Source: Bacteroidales bacterium | GTDB taxonomy: Bacteria; Bacteroidota; Bacteroidia; Bacteroidales; UBA932 | Direction: 5' to 3' | DNA length: 45,011 nucleotides | Assembly: GCA_017651465.1 (NCBI GenBank) | Contig: JAGCCX010000077.1 | Location: 1 to 45,011, forward strand | Shown: positions 8,751-18,082 of the stretch, piece after piece | Layout of the letters: the number at the start of each line of letters is the position of its first letter | Numbering within the stretch: position 1 is the stretch's first letter | Notes under the pieces: model-generated | Databases searched by the model: none | The model's input: the letters and a program-made list of their open reading frames with translations, nothing else | What the model was told of the DNA's origin: nothing | Made by a program: the position numbers and the translations under genes

Positions 8751-10222
8751 ATCTGTTTATTATTTAAGAGATTATATTTTAGGGATAGAGTTGCTCCAAA
8801 ACAATTGGAAAGAAGTTCGCCCTGGTCGAAATAAATGCCGGGGATAATATGCAGAGCCCCCTTGAGGCAGGGTATCATAGCATTGAGGCCGGCGCTGAAC
8901 TGCTTGAGCGGCTTATCGAGGACCAGTTCGCGATTATAACGTCCTTCGGCATCGAAATAGCAGCCATAGTTAAGTGAATAAGTGGCTACCAGCCGGTAAG
9001 GAATCTTTCTGAAGAGGCTTCCGGAAACCGCAAAATGATGTGCCTGCAGCATATTGTTGCCGGTACCCTGCATAATATAGCCGGCCGGGTCGTCGGGAGA
9101 GGCGATATACCGCGAATAAAACAGCGGATTGCCCAGCTGGCGGGTGAATGCGCTCCAGCCCGAGCGGTATGCGAAATTGTTGCAGTAGTTGTCGGCGCCC
9201 CCGACAATCATATAGTATTTCCCGTCGTAAGGAGCCAGGTACAGGCGCTTGCTTCCGGAGGCTATCTCGGCTTCGGTCGCGAGCCTGCGCTCGCAATCGC
9301 CTGACTGATTGAGGGTGTAGTGGTACTCGTAAACTATATCGCTCACCCAGCGGGACTTATCGCTGAACGAAAAGCACAGGGTATTGACCCCGTCGGGGAA
9401 ATTCCGGAATATCATTCCCGAGCGGTCGTCGTAAGGAATATCGTGCTGGAAACATACCGACCAGGAGTCCGCCTTGTAATCGACCCGCAGCAGTTCCCTT
9501 CCGCGATGGTCGCCCAGGGAGTTAACCTGGTCGCCAAGAGATGCATCGGAGCCTCCGGACGAGCCGGTAAGCACCCGCAGGTAATCCAGGAACGAATGTG
9601 GCTGCACTCCCTGCTCGGGATTTGACCCGGCCCAGAGGCTGTAATGGTCGAATCCGGCGGTAAAGCTCAAATGCTCCCCTGCCTTGATGCGGGCATAAAG
9701 GGCGGTGTTGTGTACCAACGCCCCCTGCATATATCGCTTGCCAAGGGTACTGTAGTCACCGAAGCGGCCGTACAGCTGCAGATGCCCGTTGGTAAAAGGA
9801 ACATCCCAGGGCTCGAGCCGCAGAGCGTAGCCCGGAAGGGTGCGCGCGTTGCCGCTCATCATAAAATTGCCTCCGGTAACGGAAAGCGTGCCCAGAGTGG
9901 CGTCCGAAGCCATAAAGTCCTGCTCGGGATGAATCATCCCAAGGTCGAGACGCAGCTTGCGGTAACGCAGCGACGCATTCAGTTCGTCGATGAGCACTTT
10001 CTCGCCCATCCAGTCTGAGCGGAACCCCAGCGAGGTCCCCCACCGCCATTGGAAGGTACGGCTCTCGTCAAACGAGGTCCCGGCGCGCAGCAGGGCAAGG
10101 GCCCCGTTACTCTCGGGCATTACGCCAAACTGGTCCGTGGTCGCCCAGAACGGCATCTGATTCAGATTGTCGTTCGACGAAATAGCTCCGAGGAGCAGAA
10201 GGGAGACCACGAAATCGTTCAT
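8747..10222 (-). CDS. Capsule-assembly Wzi-like outer-membrane protein, copy 1
   Basis: A 491-residue protein resembling the Wzi family of capsule-anchoring outer-membrane beta-barrels. Visible features are LPFWATTDQFGVMPESNGAL-like N-terminal text, LRLDLGMIHPEQDF, SGNARTLPGY and LEPWDVPFTNGHL motifs, and many alternating aromatic strands. A paralogue with the same motif order lies about 2.4 kb upstream. Both start MNDFVxSLxLLGAxSS. The hydrophobic stretch looks like a signal peptide but lacks the usual basic n-region, an oddity shared by both copies. The gene lies 5 bp downstream of lysA and overlaps DUF47 by 4 bp. In Wzi proteins the barrel binds surface polysaccharide; that role is inferred here. 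Confidence 0.82.
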   Translation of the reverse strand: MNDFVVSLLLLGAISSNDNLNQMPFWATTDQFGVMPESNGALALLRAGTSFDESRTFQWRWGTSLGFRSDWMGEKVLIDELNASLRYRKLRLDLGMIHPEQDFMASDATLGTLSVTGGNFMMSGNARTLPGYALRLEPWDVPFTNGHLQLYGRFGDYSTLGKRYMQGALVHNTALYARIKAGEHLSFTAGFDHYSLWAGSNPEQGVQPHSFLDYLRVLTGSSGGSDASLGDQVNSLGDHRGRELLRVDYKADSWSVCFQHDIPYDDRSGMIFRNFPDGVNTLCFSFSDKSRWVSDIVYEYHYTLNQSGDCERRLATEAEIASGSKRLYLAPYDGKYYMIVGGADNYCNNFAYRSGWSAFTRQLGNPLFYSRYIASPDDPAGYIMQGTGNNMLQAHHFAVSGSLFRKIPYRLVATYSLNYGCYFDAEGRYNRELVLDKPLKQFSAGLNAMIPCLKGALHIIPGIYFDQGELLSNCFGATLSLKYNLLNNKQI

Positions 10223-10227
10223 AGCTG

Positions 10228-11385
10228 CTATAGTGAGTCGCTGTAAACTGCAGCGGGCAGGTCGTGAAGATTATAGCGAGACGCCATTGACATACCATAG
10301 GCGCCGGCCGACTTGATAGTGAGCAGGTCACCCCTTACGGTAAGGGGGAGGGTCACTCCCTCGTCAAAGATATCGGTCGATTCGCAAGCCGTCCCGGCTA
10401 TAGTGTAACGGGCGCGTTCCGTGGAGGTGGAAGTAATGTTTTCGATATTATGGTATGCCCCGTACAAGGCGGGCCTTATGAGCTCGGTCATACTGGCGTC
10501 CACGATCACTATCTTGCGGCCAGAGGCCGTAGTCTTGTTGAACAGTACGCTGGTGATAAGCTCGCCGCACTGCGCTACGATGGCCCTGCCGAACTCGAAA
10601 TGCACGGGACGCCCGCCCACTTTGAGATGGGAGTTGATAATCGAAAAGACCGAAGCGAAGTTGGGAACCGGCTCGTTCTCAGGCAGGTCGTAGTTCACTC
10701 CAAGGCCGCCACCAACGTCCACGAAGCCGAAGTCGAGGCCCTGCGCCCCAAGGTGCTCTACTATTCTGTTGACCTTGGCGCAAAGATACTCGAAGACGTG
10801 CAGCTCGCGAATCTGTGAGCCGATATGGAGGTGAATGCCTGCAACTTTGATGTTCTTGAGGGATTTTATCCAGTCGAGCCTGGATACCAGCTCTTCGTAG
10901 GAGATGCCGAATTTGCTGTCGGCTTGTCCGGTGTCTATGCATTTGTTGGTCTTGGGGTCGATGTCGGGATTGACCCTCAGGCCTACGCTCTGAACCTTGC
11001 CGCAGGAGGAGGCGATTGAATCGATGACTTCAAGCTCCTGGAGCGACTCGGCGTTTATGGCAAATATGCCCTGCTGGATGGCATAGCGGAGTTCGTGATC
11101 GCGTTTGCCTACCCCGGCATACACTATGCCCGAAGGGTCGAAACCGGCCTCTATGGCGCATCGCACCTCGTTACCCGATGCACAGTCCACTCCCAGCCCG
11201 TATTCCTTGATAAGAGCGAGGATATGAGGGTCGAAGTTCGCCTTGATGGCGTAATGAATAACATATCCATAGCGTGCCGCTACGGACGAGACGCTCTCCA
11301 GGGTCTGCCTGAGCAGATCGATGTCGTATAAATAGAAGGGCGTCTGATGCTTGCGGAGAGCCTCCGTGATTTGTCTGCTTAACAT
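10228..11385 (-). CDS. lysA: Diaminopimelate decarboxylase
   Basis: A 385-residue fold-type III PLP enzyme that decarboxylates meso-diaminopimelate to L-lysine, the last step of the DAP pathway. Evidence: the PLP lysine in HYAIKAN (K48), the glycine-rich DVGGGLGVNYD phosphate-binding motif, and the ACESTDIFDEG motif near residue 333 that supplies the active-site Cys from the partner subunit. The frame is open 68 codons further upstream, into the aminotransferase gene. MLSRQITEALRKHQTPFYLYD was chosen because family homology begins there and it leaves an 11-bp spacer. It sits between an aminotransferase and a Wzi-like gene. Confidence 0.93.
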   Translation of the reverse strand: MLSRQITEALRKHQTPFYLYDIDLLRQTLESVSSVAARYGYVIHYAIKANFDPHILALIKEYGLGVDCASGNEVRCAIEAGFDPSGIVYAGVGKRDHELRYAIQQGIFAINAESLQELEVIDSIASSCGKVQSVGLRVNPDIDPKTNKCIDTGQADSKFGISYEELVSRLDWIKSLKNIKVAGIHLHIGSQIRELHVFEYLCAKVNRIVEHLGAQGLDFGFVDVGGGLGVNYDLPENEPVPNFASVFSIINSHLKVGGRPVHFEFGRAIVAQCGELITSVLFNKTTASGRKIVIVDASMTELIRPALYGAYHNIENITSTSTERARYTIAGTACESTDIFDEGVTLPLTVRGDLLTIKSAGAYGMSMASRYNLHDLPAAVYSDSL

Positions 11386-11396
11386 ATACTTACTAA

Positions 11397-12596
11397 CTAA
11401 CTGTTTGTCCTTCCGGGATAAGCTTCCAAAGCCTTTTGCAGGCAGATTAGAGCTTTTGCTAAATCTTCTTTGTTCAACACATACGCAATACGCACTTCCT
11501 GACGGCCTTCGCCCGGTTCGGTATAAAAACCGGCCGCTGGCGCCATCATCACCGTGGCCCCCTCGTAGCTGAAGTCTCGCAGGCACCATTTGCAGAACTT
11601 CTCGGCATCGTCAACCGGCAGGTGGGCAACTGTGTAGAAAGCGCCCATCGGGATGGGGCTGAACACGCCGGGAATCCTGTTCAATCCGTCAATCAGGAAA
11701 TTACGCCTGTCGAGGTATTCCTCGTAAACATCGTGCAAATACGATTTCTGCACGCCGATGCTGGCCTCCGCTACTATCTGGCCAAGCAGGGGCGGGCTGA
11801 GGCGGGCCTGGCAGAACTTCATTACAGCCTCCCTCACTTCTTTGTTCTTGGTGCACAGGCATCCTATGCGCACGCCGCACTCCGAATAGCGCTTGGATAC
11901 CGAATCGATGAGTATCACGTTCTCTTCGATACCGCGCAGATGGAAGGCGCTGATGTAGGGTGTGCCGGAATATACGAACTCCCTGTAAACCTCGTCGCTG
12001 AACAGGAACAAGTTGTGCTTCTTGACTATGTCGCGGAGCTGCTTCATCTCGGAGCGGGTGTACAGGTAGCCCGTAGGATTGTTCGGGTTGCAGATGAGAA
12101 TGGCCTTGGTCCTCGGAGTTATCTGCTCCTCGAACGCCTCTATCGAGGGCAGCCTGAAACCGTTTTCGATCGATGTCTTGACCGATTTTATGACGGCGCC
12201 TGCGGACTTGGCGAACGCCATATAATTGGCGTAGAAAGGATCGGTGATGATTATCTCGTCGCCCGGATCCAGGCAGCTCATAAAAGCGAACAGCACTGCT
12301 TCGGAACCGCCGGTGGTGATAATTATTTCATCGGGGCTGAGATAAATCCCATACTCGGCATAATAGCTCACCATCTTGGTGCGGAGCGACAGGTAGCCGT
12401 CGGAGGGGCTGTATTCCAGGATGCTGCGGTCGATGTTGCGCAGGGCGTTCAGCGCGCATTCGGGAGTCTTTATATCGGGCTGTCCAATGTTCAGATGATA
12501 TACGTGAATGCCGTTGCGTTTGGCCGCTTCGGCATAGGGAGCGAGCTTGCGTATGGGCGAGCTCGGCATATCCATCGCTCTTTTGCTAAGTTCCAT
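11397..12596 (-). CDS. Class I/II PLP-dependent aminotransferase
   Basis: A 399-residue fold-type I aminotransferase. The substrate loop LNIGQPDIKTPE, the NPNNPTG motif, SDEVYREFVY and the Schiff-base lysine in DSVSKRYSECGVRIG (about K233) are all present, together with the C-terminal arginine in QEVRIAYVL. It belongs to the aspartate/aromatic aminotransferase subgroup. Adjacency to lysA suggests work on aspartate-family amino acids, but it does not show features that would let it be called LL-DAP aminotransferase with confidence. It starts 5 bp after the second Wzi-like gene ends. Confidence 0.88.
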   Translation of the reverse strand: MELSKRAMDMPSSPIRKLAPYAEAAKRNGIHVYHLNIGQPDIKTPECALNALRNIDRSILEYSPSDGYLSLRTKMVSYYAEYGIYLSPDEIIITTGGSEAVLFAFMSCLDPGDEIIITDPFYANYMAFAKSAGAVIKSVKTSIENGFRLPSIEAFEEQITPRTKAILICNPNNPTGYLYTRSEMKQLRDIVKKHNLFLFSDEVYREFVYSGTPYISAFHLRGIEENVILIDSVSKRYSECGVRIGCLCTKNKEVREAVMKFCQARLSPPLLGQIVAEASIGVQKSYLHDVYEEYLDRRNFLIDGLNRIPGVFSPIPMGAFYTVAHLPVDDAEKFCKWCLRDFSYEGATVMMAPAAGFYTEPGEGRQEVRIAYVLNKEDLAKALICLQKALEAYPGRTNS

Positions 12597-12601
12597 AATC
12601 G

Positions 12602-14062
12602 TTACTTGATGTTAAAGCGTATTCCCATAGACCCTGCTATGCTACGGGGCAGCAGTTCTCCCGCATCGGCATACAGTCCGTAAACAATATCCAGGCAGCT
12701 GCGCCCCTTGAGGCGGAACGGAACGAATCCGGTAAACGCTGCCGAAAACTGCTTGAGACCTTTGTCGATAGTGTTTTTTTCCCACCAGTTCCAGCCGCTT
12801 CGCGCCGACGACGGCGGGAGGTAAGGGCTGCTGTAGGTCCCGTAATTGTCGCTGAAAGTAAGCATCAATTTGTAGGGAGCCTTGCGGAAAAGCATACCGG
12901 AAACTCCGAGATGCACGGCTTTGTAGCGATTGTTCCCGACGGAAGTGATGCCGGAGGCGGAAGTCTTGGTAAAGAACAGGGGGCCGCCTATCATCCGTCC
13001 GAAATGAGTCCATCCGGACTTATACTCTCCGTTGGTAAAATAACTGTCCATTCCGAAGATGTTCAGGCTCTTGTTCTGATGCCAGTCGATCTGTGCCCCC
13101 GAGTCATCGGTTTCTTTTTCGTGAATGGTACCCGACTGCCACATAGTATAGTGGAATTCCACCAATGCGCCGCTTACCCAGTTATGCTTGTCGTTAAGCC
13201 CCCAGTAGAGAGTATAGACTCCGTCCGGGAAGTTGTTGAAGCGCATTCCCGACTTGTCGTTATAGGGTTTCTCCAACTGGAAGCAAAGCTCATACTCATC
13301 CGCCTTCCATCCCAGACGCAGGCGTTCGGCCCCGCCGTGATCGCCCAGCACATTCATCTGGTCGCTCACCGAACCGGAGGGCGAAGCGCTGCGGCCTGTG
13401 CAAATACGGAAATAATTGGCGAAATTAACGTCGATGGGTATGTATTTGGGGTCGCTGGGCGTTCCTCCCCACAGGGCGTAATGGTCTATGCCGAACTGGG
13501 CGTAGAAATGATTCAGGCTGTCGAAAGTCAGGAATGCCTGCAAACGGTGCACCAGGGCCCCTTTGATAAAACGATCGTCTATGGTCTTGTAGTCGCCCCA
13601 CAGACCGTGAACGAGCAGATGCTCTCCGGTAAAAGGAATGGCCCAGGGTTCCAGCACAAACTTGAAGCCGGGCATCGTGCGGGCATTGTTGCTTTCGACT
13701 ATATGGCCTTCGGTCACCGACAGGGAGCCAAGCGCGGGATCAGCGCCCATAAACTCCCTCTCCCGGTGCATCATACCCAGGTCGACACGAAGCACTTTCC
13801 ATCGCGCGCCTGCATACAGCTCATCTATAAATCCTTTGAAAGGCTTTCCTTCCTCCACCGCCTGGTAATTGGCGGCGAGCGACGCTCCTGCCTGCCATTG
13901 GAAGGTGTGGCTGAGGTCAAAAGGCTTGTTGACGTTGACCAACGCCAGGGCTCCGTTATTCTCCGGCATAATGCCGCTCTGGTTCGACACCGCCCAGAAG
14001 GGCAGGCTCCCTCCGGACGAGAGGGCGCCGAGCAGCATAAGGGAGAAAACGAAGTCGTTCAT
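12602..14062 (-). CDS. Capsule-assembly Wzi-like outer-membrane protein, copy 2
   Basis: A 486-residue paralogue of the Wzi-like protein downstream of lysA. Shared landmarks in the same order are MNDFVFSLMLLGA, LPFWAVSNQSGIMPENNGAL, TFQWQAGASL, LRVDLGMMHREREF, NARTMPGF and LEPWAIPFTGEHL. The C-terminal part is also barrel-like, ending in GSMGIRFNIK. The overall similarity is moderate, so the duplication looks old rather than recent. The start codon shares one base with the stop of glnS. Surface polysaccharide anchoring is inferred from family only. Confidence 0.82.
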   Translation of the reverse strand: MNDFVFSLMLLGALSSGGSLPFWAVSNQSGIMPENNGALALVNVNKPFDLSHTFQWQAGASLAANYQAVEEGKPFKGFIDELYAGARWKVLRVDLGMMHREREFMGADPALGSLSVTEGHIVESNNARTMPGFKFVLEPWAIPFTGEHLLVHGLWGDYKTIDDRFIKGALVHRLQAFLTFDSLNHFYAQFGIDHYALWGGTPSDPKYIPIDVNFANYFRICTGRSASPSGSVSDQMNVLGDHGGAERLRLGWKADEYELCFQLEKPYNDKSGMRFNNFPDGVYTLYWGLNDKHNWVSGALVEFHYTMWQSGTIHEKETDDSGAQIDWHQNKSLNIFGMDSYFTNGEYKSGWTHFGRMIGGPLFFTKTSASGITSVGNNRYKAVHLGVSGMLFRKAPYKLMLTFSDNYGTYSSPYLPPSSARSGWNWWEKNTIDKGLKQFSAAFTGFVPFRLKGRSCLDIVYGLYADAGELLPRSIAGSMGIRFNIK

Positions 14063-15714
14063 TACTCTGGCTTGTAGGAGTCTTTGAGCGTGGCTGTACG
14101 GTTGAACACAGGCTTTTCGGGAGTGCTGTCGGAATCTTTGATGTAATATCCGGTACGCTCGAACTGGACGGCAATGCCTGAGGCGTCACCGACCAGCGCC
14201 GGCTCTGCAAAGCCTTCGGCCACGATAAGTGAATCGGGATTCAGGAAGTCTTTGTAGTCTTTGTCTTCCGGAACCTGGCTCATATCGGCGAGAGTGAACA
14301 AGCGGTCGTAATTACGTATCTCGATATTCTGCGCGTGAGCGGTGCTGACCCAGTGAATGGTACCCTTGACGGAGCGCCACTCCCCTGCACCCGGACGGGT
14401 CGAGGGATCGTAGGTGCAGCGCAGCTCGGTGATATTGCCCTCTTCGTCCTTTACCACCTCCACACATTTGACGATGTAGGTGTACTTAAGGCGCACCTCT
14501 CCGTCAGGCTTGAGGCGGAAGAACTTCTTGGGCGCATCTTCCATAAAGTCGGCGCGCTCTATGAGCAGCTCCCTGCTGAAGGGGACCTTGCGGCTCGCCC
14601 CTTCGGGATCGGCGGGATTGAGCGGGCAGTCGAACCACTCCACCTGACCCTCGGGATAATTTACGATGGTAAGCTTGACCGGGTCCTGAACCACCATATA
14701 GCGGTTAGCACGGGCATTCAGATCCTGCCTTACGCACCACTCCAGAAGTTGGATGTCCATAAGCTGGTCACGTTTGCTCACGCCTATCTTGTCGCAGAAG
14801 AGTTTGAGGCCCTCGGGGGTATAGCCTCGGCGCCGCACGCCGCAGAGCGTCGGCATACGCGGGTCGTCCCATCCTGCAACCAGACCCTTCTGCACCAGCT
14901 CCAGAAGCTTGCGCTTGCTCATCAGGGTGTAGGTAAGATTAAGACGGGCGAACTCGTACTGGTGGCTGGGATAAATGCCCAGAGTCTCTATGAACCAGTC
15001 GTACAGAGGCCGGTGAACATCGAATTCGAGGGTACATATCGAGTGGGTGATGTGCTCGATGGAATCGCACTGGCCGTGGGTAAAATCGTACATAGGATAA
15101 ATGCACCACTTGTCGCCGGTACGATGATGATGTGCGTGCTTGATACGGTAGAGCAAAGGATCGCGGAAGAACATATTGGGGTGTGCCATATCGATCTTGG
15201 CACGCAAAACCTTGGCTCCATCGGGATACACTCCGTCGCGCATCTGCCGGAACAGCTTGAGGTTCTCCTCTACGCTGCGGTCTCTCCAGGGACTGGGCGT
15301 ACCGGGAGTATCGACTGTCCCGCGGCCCTTGGAAATCTCTTCCTGGCTCTGGTCATCCACATACGCAAGTCCTCTCTTTATCAACTCCTCGGCCCATTCG
15401 TATAGCTGGTCGAAGTAGTCTGACGCATAGAGTTCTTTGTCCCACTGGAACCCGAGCCACTTGATATCTTCCTTGATGGAATCCACGTACTCGGTGTCTT
15501 CCTTGGTGGGATTCGTATCATCGTAGCGCAGGTTGGTCTTGCCGCCGTATTTCTGGGCCAGGCCGAAATTGATGCAGAGGCTCTTGGCGTGCCCTAGGTG
15601 CAGATAACCGTTGGGCTCGGGCGGAAAACGGGTCAGGATACTGTCGACTTTGCCGGTTTTGAGATCATTCTCGATAATCTCTTCAAGAAAATTCAGTTTA
15701 CGCTCTTCTTCCAC
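14062..15714 (-). CDS. glnS: Glutaminyl-tRNA synthetase
   Basis: A 550-residue class I aminoacyl-tRNA synthetase, the usual length for bacterial GlnRS. It attaches glutamine to tRNA-Gln. The HIGH-type motif lies in RFPPEPNGYLHLGHAKS (about residues 29-45). The KMSKS-type loop appears as LMSKRKL near residue 263. GlnRS-specific text includes YDDTNPTKED, DFTHGQCDSIEHITHSICTLEF and the C-terminal anticodon-binding beta-barrels. The start MEEERKLNFLEEII leaves an 8-bp gap after the HMA gene. Cytoplasmic housekeeping enzyme embedded in a run of envelope genes. Confidence 0.95.
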   Translation of the reverse strand: MEEERKLNFLEEIIENDLKTGKVDSILTRFPPEPNGYLHLGHAKSLCINFGLAQKYGGKTNLRYDDTNPTKEDTEYVDSIKEDIKWLGFQWDKELYASDYFDQLYEWAEELIKRGLAYVDDQSQEEISKGRGTVDTPGTPSPWRDRSVEENLKLFRQMRDGVYPDGAKVLRAKIDMAHPNMFFRDPLLYRIKHAHHHRTGDKWCIYPMYDFTHGQCDSIEHITHSICTLEFDVHRPLYDWFIETLGIYPSHQYEFARLNLTYTLMSKRKLLELVQKGLVAGWDDPRMPTLCGVRRRGYTPEGLKLFCDKIGVSKRDQLMDIQLLEWCVRQDLNARANRYMVVQDPVKLTIVNYPEGQVEWFDCPLNPADPEGASRKVPFSRELLIERADFMEDAPKKFFRLKPDGEVRLKYTYIVKCVEVVKDEEGNITELRCTYDPSTRPGAGEWRSVKGTIHWVSTAHAQNIEIRNYDRLFTLADMSQVPEDKDYKDFLNPDSLIVAEGFAEPALVGDASGIAVQFERTGYYIKDSDSTPEKPVFNRTATLKDSYKPE

Positions 15715-15722
15715 GTGAATTA

Positions 15723-15980
15723 TTATTTAATAACTTTATAATCAATAACTTCTGCCTCATACCCGAGCTTGTTGATAGCCTTCTTAAGCTTTAAGGTGTC
15801 GGTTTTTGCCGGGTTGAAAGTAACGGTAATAGTCTTGCCGTCCACGTCAACCGCCAAGTCCTTGACACCCTTTTCGAAAGCGATGTTCTCCTGGACTTTC
15901 TTTCCGCAATTTGCGCAATGTATGGTGCTGGCAAAAACCACCTGCACCAAGGCCACTAAAACGATAAATAACTGTCTCAT
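15723..15980 (-). CDS. Small secreted HMA-domain (CxxC) metal-binding protein
   Basis: An 85-residue protein with an N-terminal hydrophobic signal (MRQLFIVLVALVQVVFAS) followed directly by a heavy-metal-associated domain. The metal site is HCANCGKK with C22 and C25. The rest follows the HMA pattern of VKDLAVDVDGKTITVTFNPAKTD and ends KKAINKLGYEA. The start used here overlaps the stop of the TonB receptor as ATGA, a better fit than the ATG six codons upstream. HMA domains bind Cu+, Hg2+ or similar soft metals. An exported HMA protein coupled to a TonB receptor suggests periplasmic metal hand-off; which metal is not known. Confidence 0.88.
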   Translation of the reverse strand: MRQLFIVLVALVQVVFASTIHCANCGKKVQENIAFEKGVKDLAVDVDGKTITVTFNPAKTDTLKLKKAINKLGYEAEVIDYKVIK

Positions 15981-18073
15981 ATTTTTTCTGTTTTCCAAAT
16001 TGTCATTCTAACTCCGGCATATACCCTTGCTCCCATCAGCGGGCCCCAGATGCAACTGGCGTCAAATCCCAGGTCGAAAGGATGTTCGGCACCGATAATG
16101 GGATTGGGCTGGACGAAGTTGGTGAGGTTTTCCCCTCCGACGTATATGTCGAAGCCCTTGAAACGCTTGGTCACCTGAGCGTAAAGCAGAGGATAACCCG
16201 GTGTGAACTTGGATCCACAATATGGGTAGGTGTCATCACTCTCAGGCACCATAAAGTCCCATATCCGGCTTGTTCCTGTATAGGAAGCGGTAAAGTCGAA
16301 GATCCATTTGTTGAGATTGGTGGCATACTGCAGATTCAACACTCCTTTGAAGCGGCTTGCCATAGGCTTTATGTCATCAGACTGGTGGACCAGGGTCTGT
16401 CGGGGATCGGTAAAACGCCCGGTCAGCGTGACGGTAAAACCTTTGAAAGGCTCGGTCGAAAAATCGACCTGGTAATTATCCGTACGGGAGTAGCCGCCGG
16501 CAAGAGAGCTGAGGGTATAGAAGAAAACTTCACTCCCGGTGTAGTCCACCAGCATCTGCTCGACGAAGCGGGTCCCGAAGTAATCCAGGCTCAGGTAAGT
16601 CTTCTCGGACTTGTCGAATGGCAGATACCAGGTAATGTTGCCGCCAAATGTCCAGGCGTCTTCGAGCGGATGCTCCATAAGGGGGCCACTGAGAAGTTTG
16701 GTTGTGGAAAGCACGCCGATATTGTCGATCAAAGGCGTGCTGTAGCGAAGTCCCCTGCCTCCGTTGGCCCGGATAACAAGCTGGTCGACCGGCGTCCATT
16801 TAAGGGTAAGACGCGGGGAGAAGTGCACTCCCGCGCCGTTGTACCAGTCGGCTCTCAGGCTCGTGATAGCCGAGAATTTATCTTCGGCGTGGAAAGTGTA
16901 TTCGACAAAAGCACCAAGGTCATTGAGCATAGAGTCGCCCTCAAAGATATCCTTCCTGTTGAGCGGCTTGAGAGACCAGTTCAGCTTCTCGCGGTAAAGG
17001 TCGAAAGTGTTGCTCAGCCCGAAGGTAAAATGGTGTGACTCAAGATGTTGGTCCTGATAAAGCAGGTTAATGAAAGCGGAGCGCTGATCGGCAATATAGG
17101 GGTTCGATCCGAAATTGGAGTTCAGGTCGACATAGTTGAAATCGGCCACGACCGCCATATTGCGGCTGTTGTCTTCATTCAGAGGCACTCCCACCTTGAC
17201 ATAGCCGTCAAGGCTGTTGTTGTACACGTTGGCCTTCCAGAGAGGAAGGATGCCGCCCATTTGCTGGCCGCCGTTCTTCCCGTCGTGTATAGCCCGCACG
17301 CCAAAGCGCACCTGCAGGCCGCTGGGATCATAATAGAGCCAGCGGTTGCTCAGGGCGAACATTCCGCCCCAGGGGTCGTCGATAAAACTGTCGCCGTTGT
17401 GGTCCATCGGCTTGAAATTCCCGCTCCCGTGAGCAAGGAGTACGGTGCTCCACTTCCCCATTTCGTCAAGCTGCAGAGAGCTCGCCACGTTAAGGTCGGT
17501 TTTGGTGTCGTTCATTACCGACGCTTGTACGTAAAGCGGAATCTCGTCCGTGGGCTTGCGGTGTTCCATATTGATCTGTCCGGTCATAGATTCCACTCCG
17601 TTGATTACGGAAGTTACGCCCTTGGCCACCTGGATGCTCTCCAGCCACTGAGAAGGCACGTAATTAAGTCCCCACGGAGCGGCGAGACCGCGCATAACCG
17701 GCCGGTTCTCGTCCAGCATCTGTACATATATGCCGCTCTGTCCGAGCAGACGGATCTGGCGGGCTCCGGTGACCGCATCGCTGTAGCCGACCGTCACGCT
17801 GGCAGAATTTTCAAAACTTTCGGCAAGGTTGCAGCACGCCATCTTGCAAAGCCCGGCAGCCGTAATGACTTCGGTACGTATGTCTTTGCCTTTGGAAAGG
17901 AAATTGCCGTTGCCCCTTGCCGTAAATACCGAGGCGTCGAGAGTATCTTTTCTCTCGCCGTAAATGCCCGTGGTATCAGGCATCTGGGCCCGCATCGGCA
18001 CTGCGATCAGCAATGTCAACAAGAGGCACGGCAGCAGTTTATACAGACATATACTGCGGCCGTCACTATTCAT
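15977..18073 (-). CDS. TonB-dependent outer-membrane receptor, putative metal uptake
   Basis: A 698-residue receptor. The proposed start MNSDGRSICLYKLLPCLLLTLLIAVPMRAQ gives a normal signal peptide. The frame is open 36 codons further upstream, but that extension runs through an inverted repeat and is not protein-like. The plug domain has the expected ARQIRLLGQSGIYVQMLDENRPVMRG and VAKGVTSVINGVESMTGQIN motifs, and a 22-strand barrel region follows. A short CKMACCNLAESFE segment in the plug is cysteine-rich. Translational coupling to a secreted HMA protein points to copper or another soft metal as cargo; this is inference. The C-terminus GVRMTIWKTEKI lacks a terminal Phe. Confidence 0.88.
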   Translation of the reverse strand: MNSDGRSICLYKLLPCLLLTLLIAVPMRAQMPDTTGIYGERKDTLDASVFTARGNGNFLSKGKDIRTEVITAAGLCKMACCNLAESFENSASVTVGYSDAVTGARQIRLLGQSGIYVQMLDENRPVMRGLAAPWGLNYVPSQWLESIQVAKGVTSVINGVESMTGQINMEHRKPTDEIPLYVQASVMNDTKTDLNVASSLQLDEMGKWSTVLLAHGSGNFKPMDHNGDSFIDDPWGGMFALSNRWLYYDPSGLQVRFGVRAIHDGKNGGQQMGGILPLWKANVYNNSLDGYVKVGVPLNEDNSRNMAVVADFNYVDLNSNFGSNPYIADQRSAFINLLYQDQHLESHHFTFGLSNTFDLYREKLNWSLKPLNRKDIFEGDSMLNDLGAFVEYTFHAEDKFSAITSLRADWYNGAGVHFSPRLTLKWTPVDQLVIRANGGRGLRYSTPLIDNIGVLSTTKLLSGPLMEHPLEDAWTFGGNITWYLPFDKSEKTYLSLDYFGTRFVEQMLVDYTGSEVFFYTLSSLAGGYSRTDNYQVDFSTEPFKGFTVTLTGRFTDPRQTLVHQSDDIKPMASRFKGVLNLQYATNLNKWIFDFTASYTGTSRIWDFMVPESDDTYPYCGSKFTPGYPLLYAQVTKRFKGFDIYVGGENLTNFVQPNPIIGAEHPFDLGFDASCIWGPLMGARVYAGVRMTIWKTEKI

Positions 18074-18082
18074 ATAGCGGTC

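Noticed and set aside
11386-11589. N-terminal extension of lysA by 68 codons
   Set aside because: The extension overlaps the aminotransferase gene and has no homology to the decarboxylase. The internal ATG at 11385 matches the family start.
12911-14077. 388-codon open frame on the plus strand
   Set aside because: Antisense shadow of the second Wzi-like gene, with no recognisable domain or signal. Similar shadows opposite the aminotransferase (11622-12683) and the TonB receptor (17045-18160) were rejected for the same reason.
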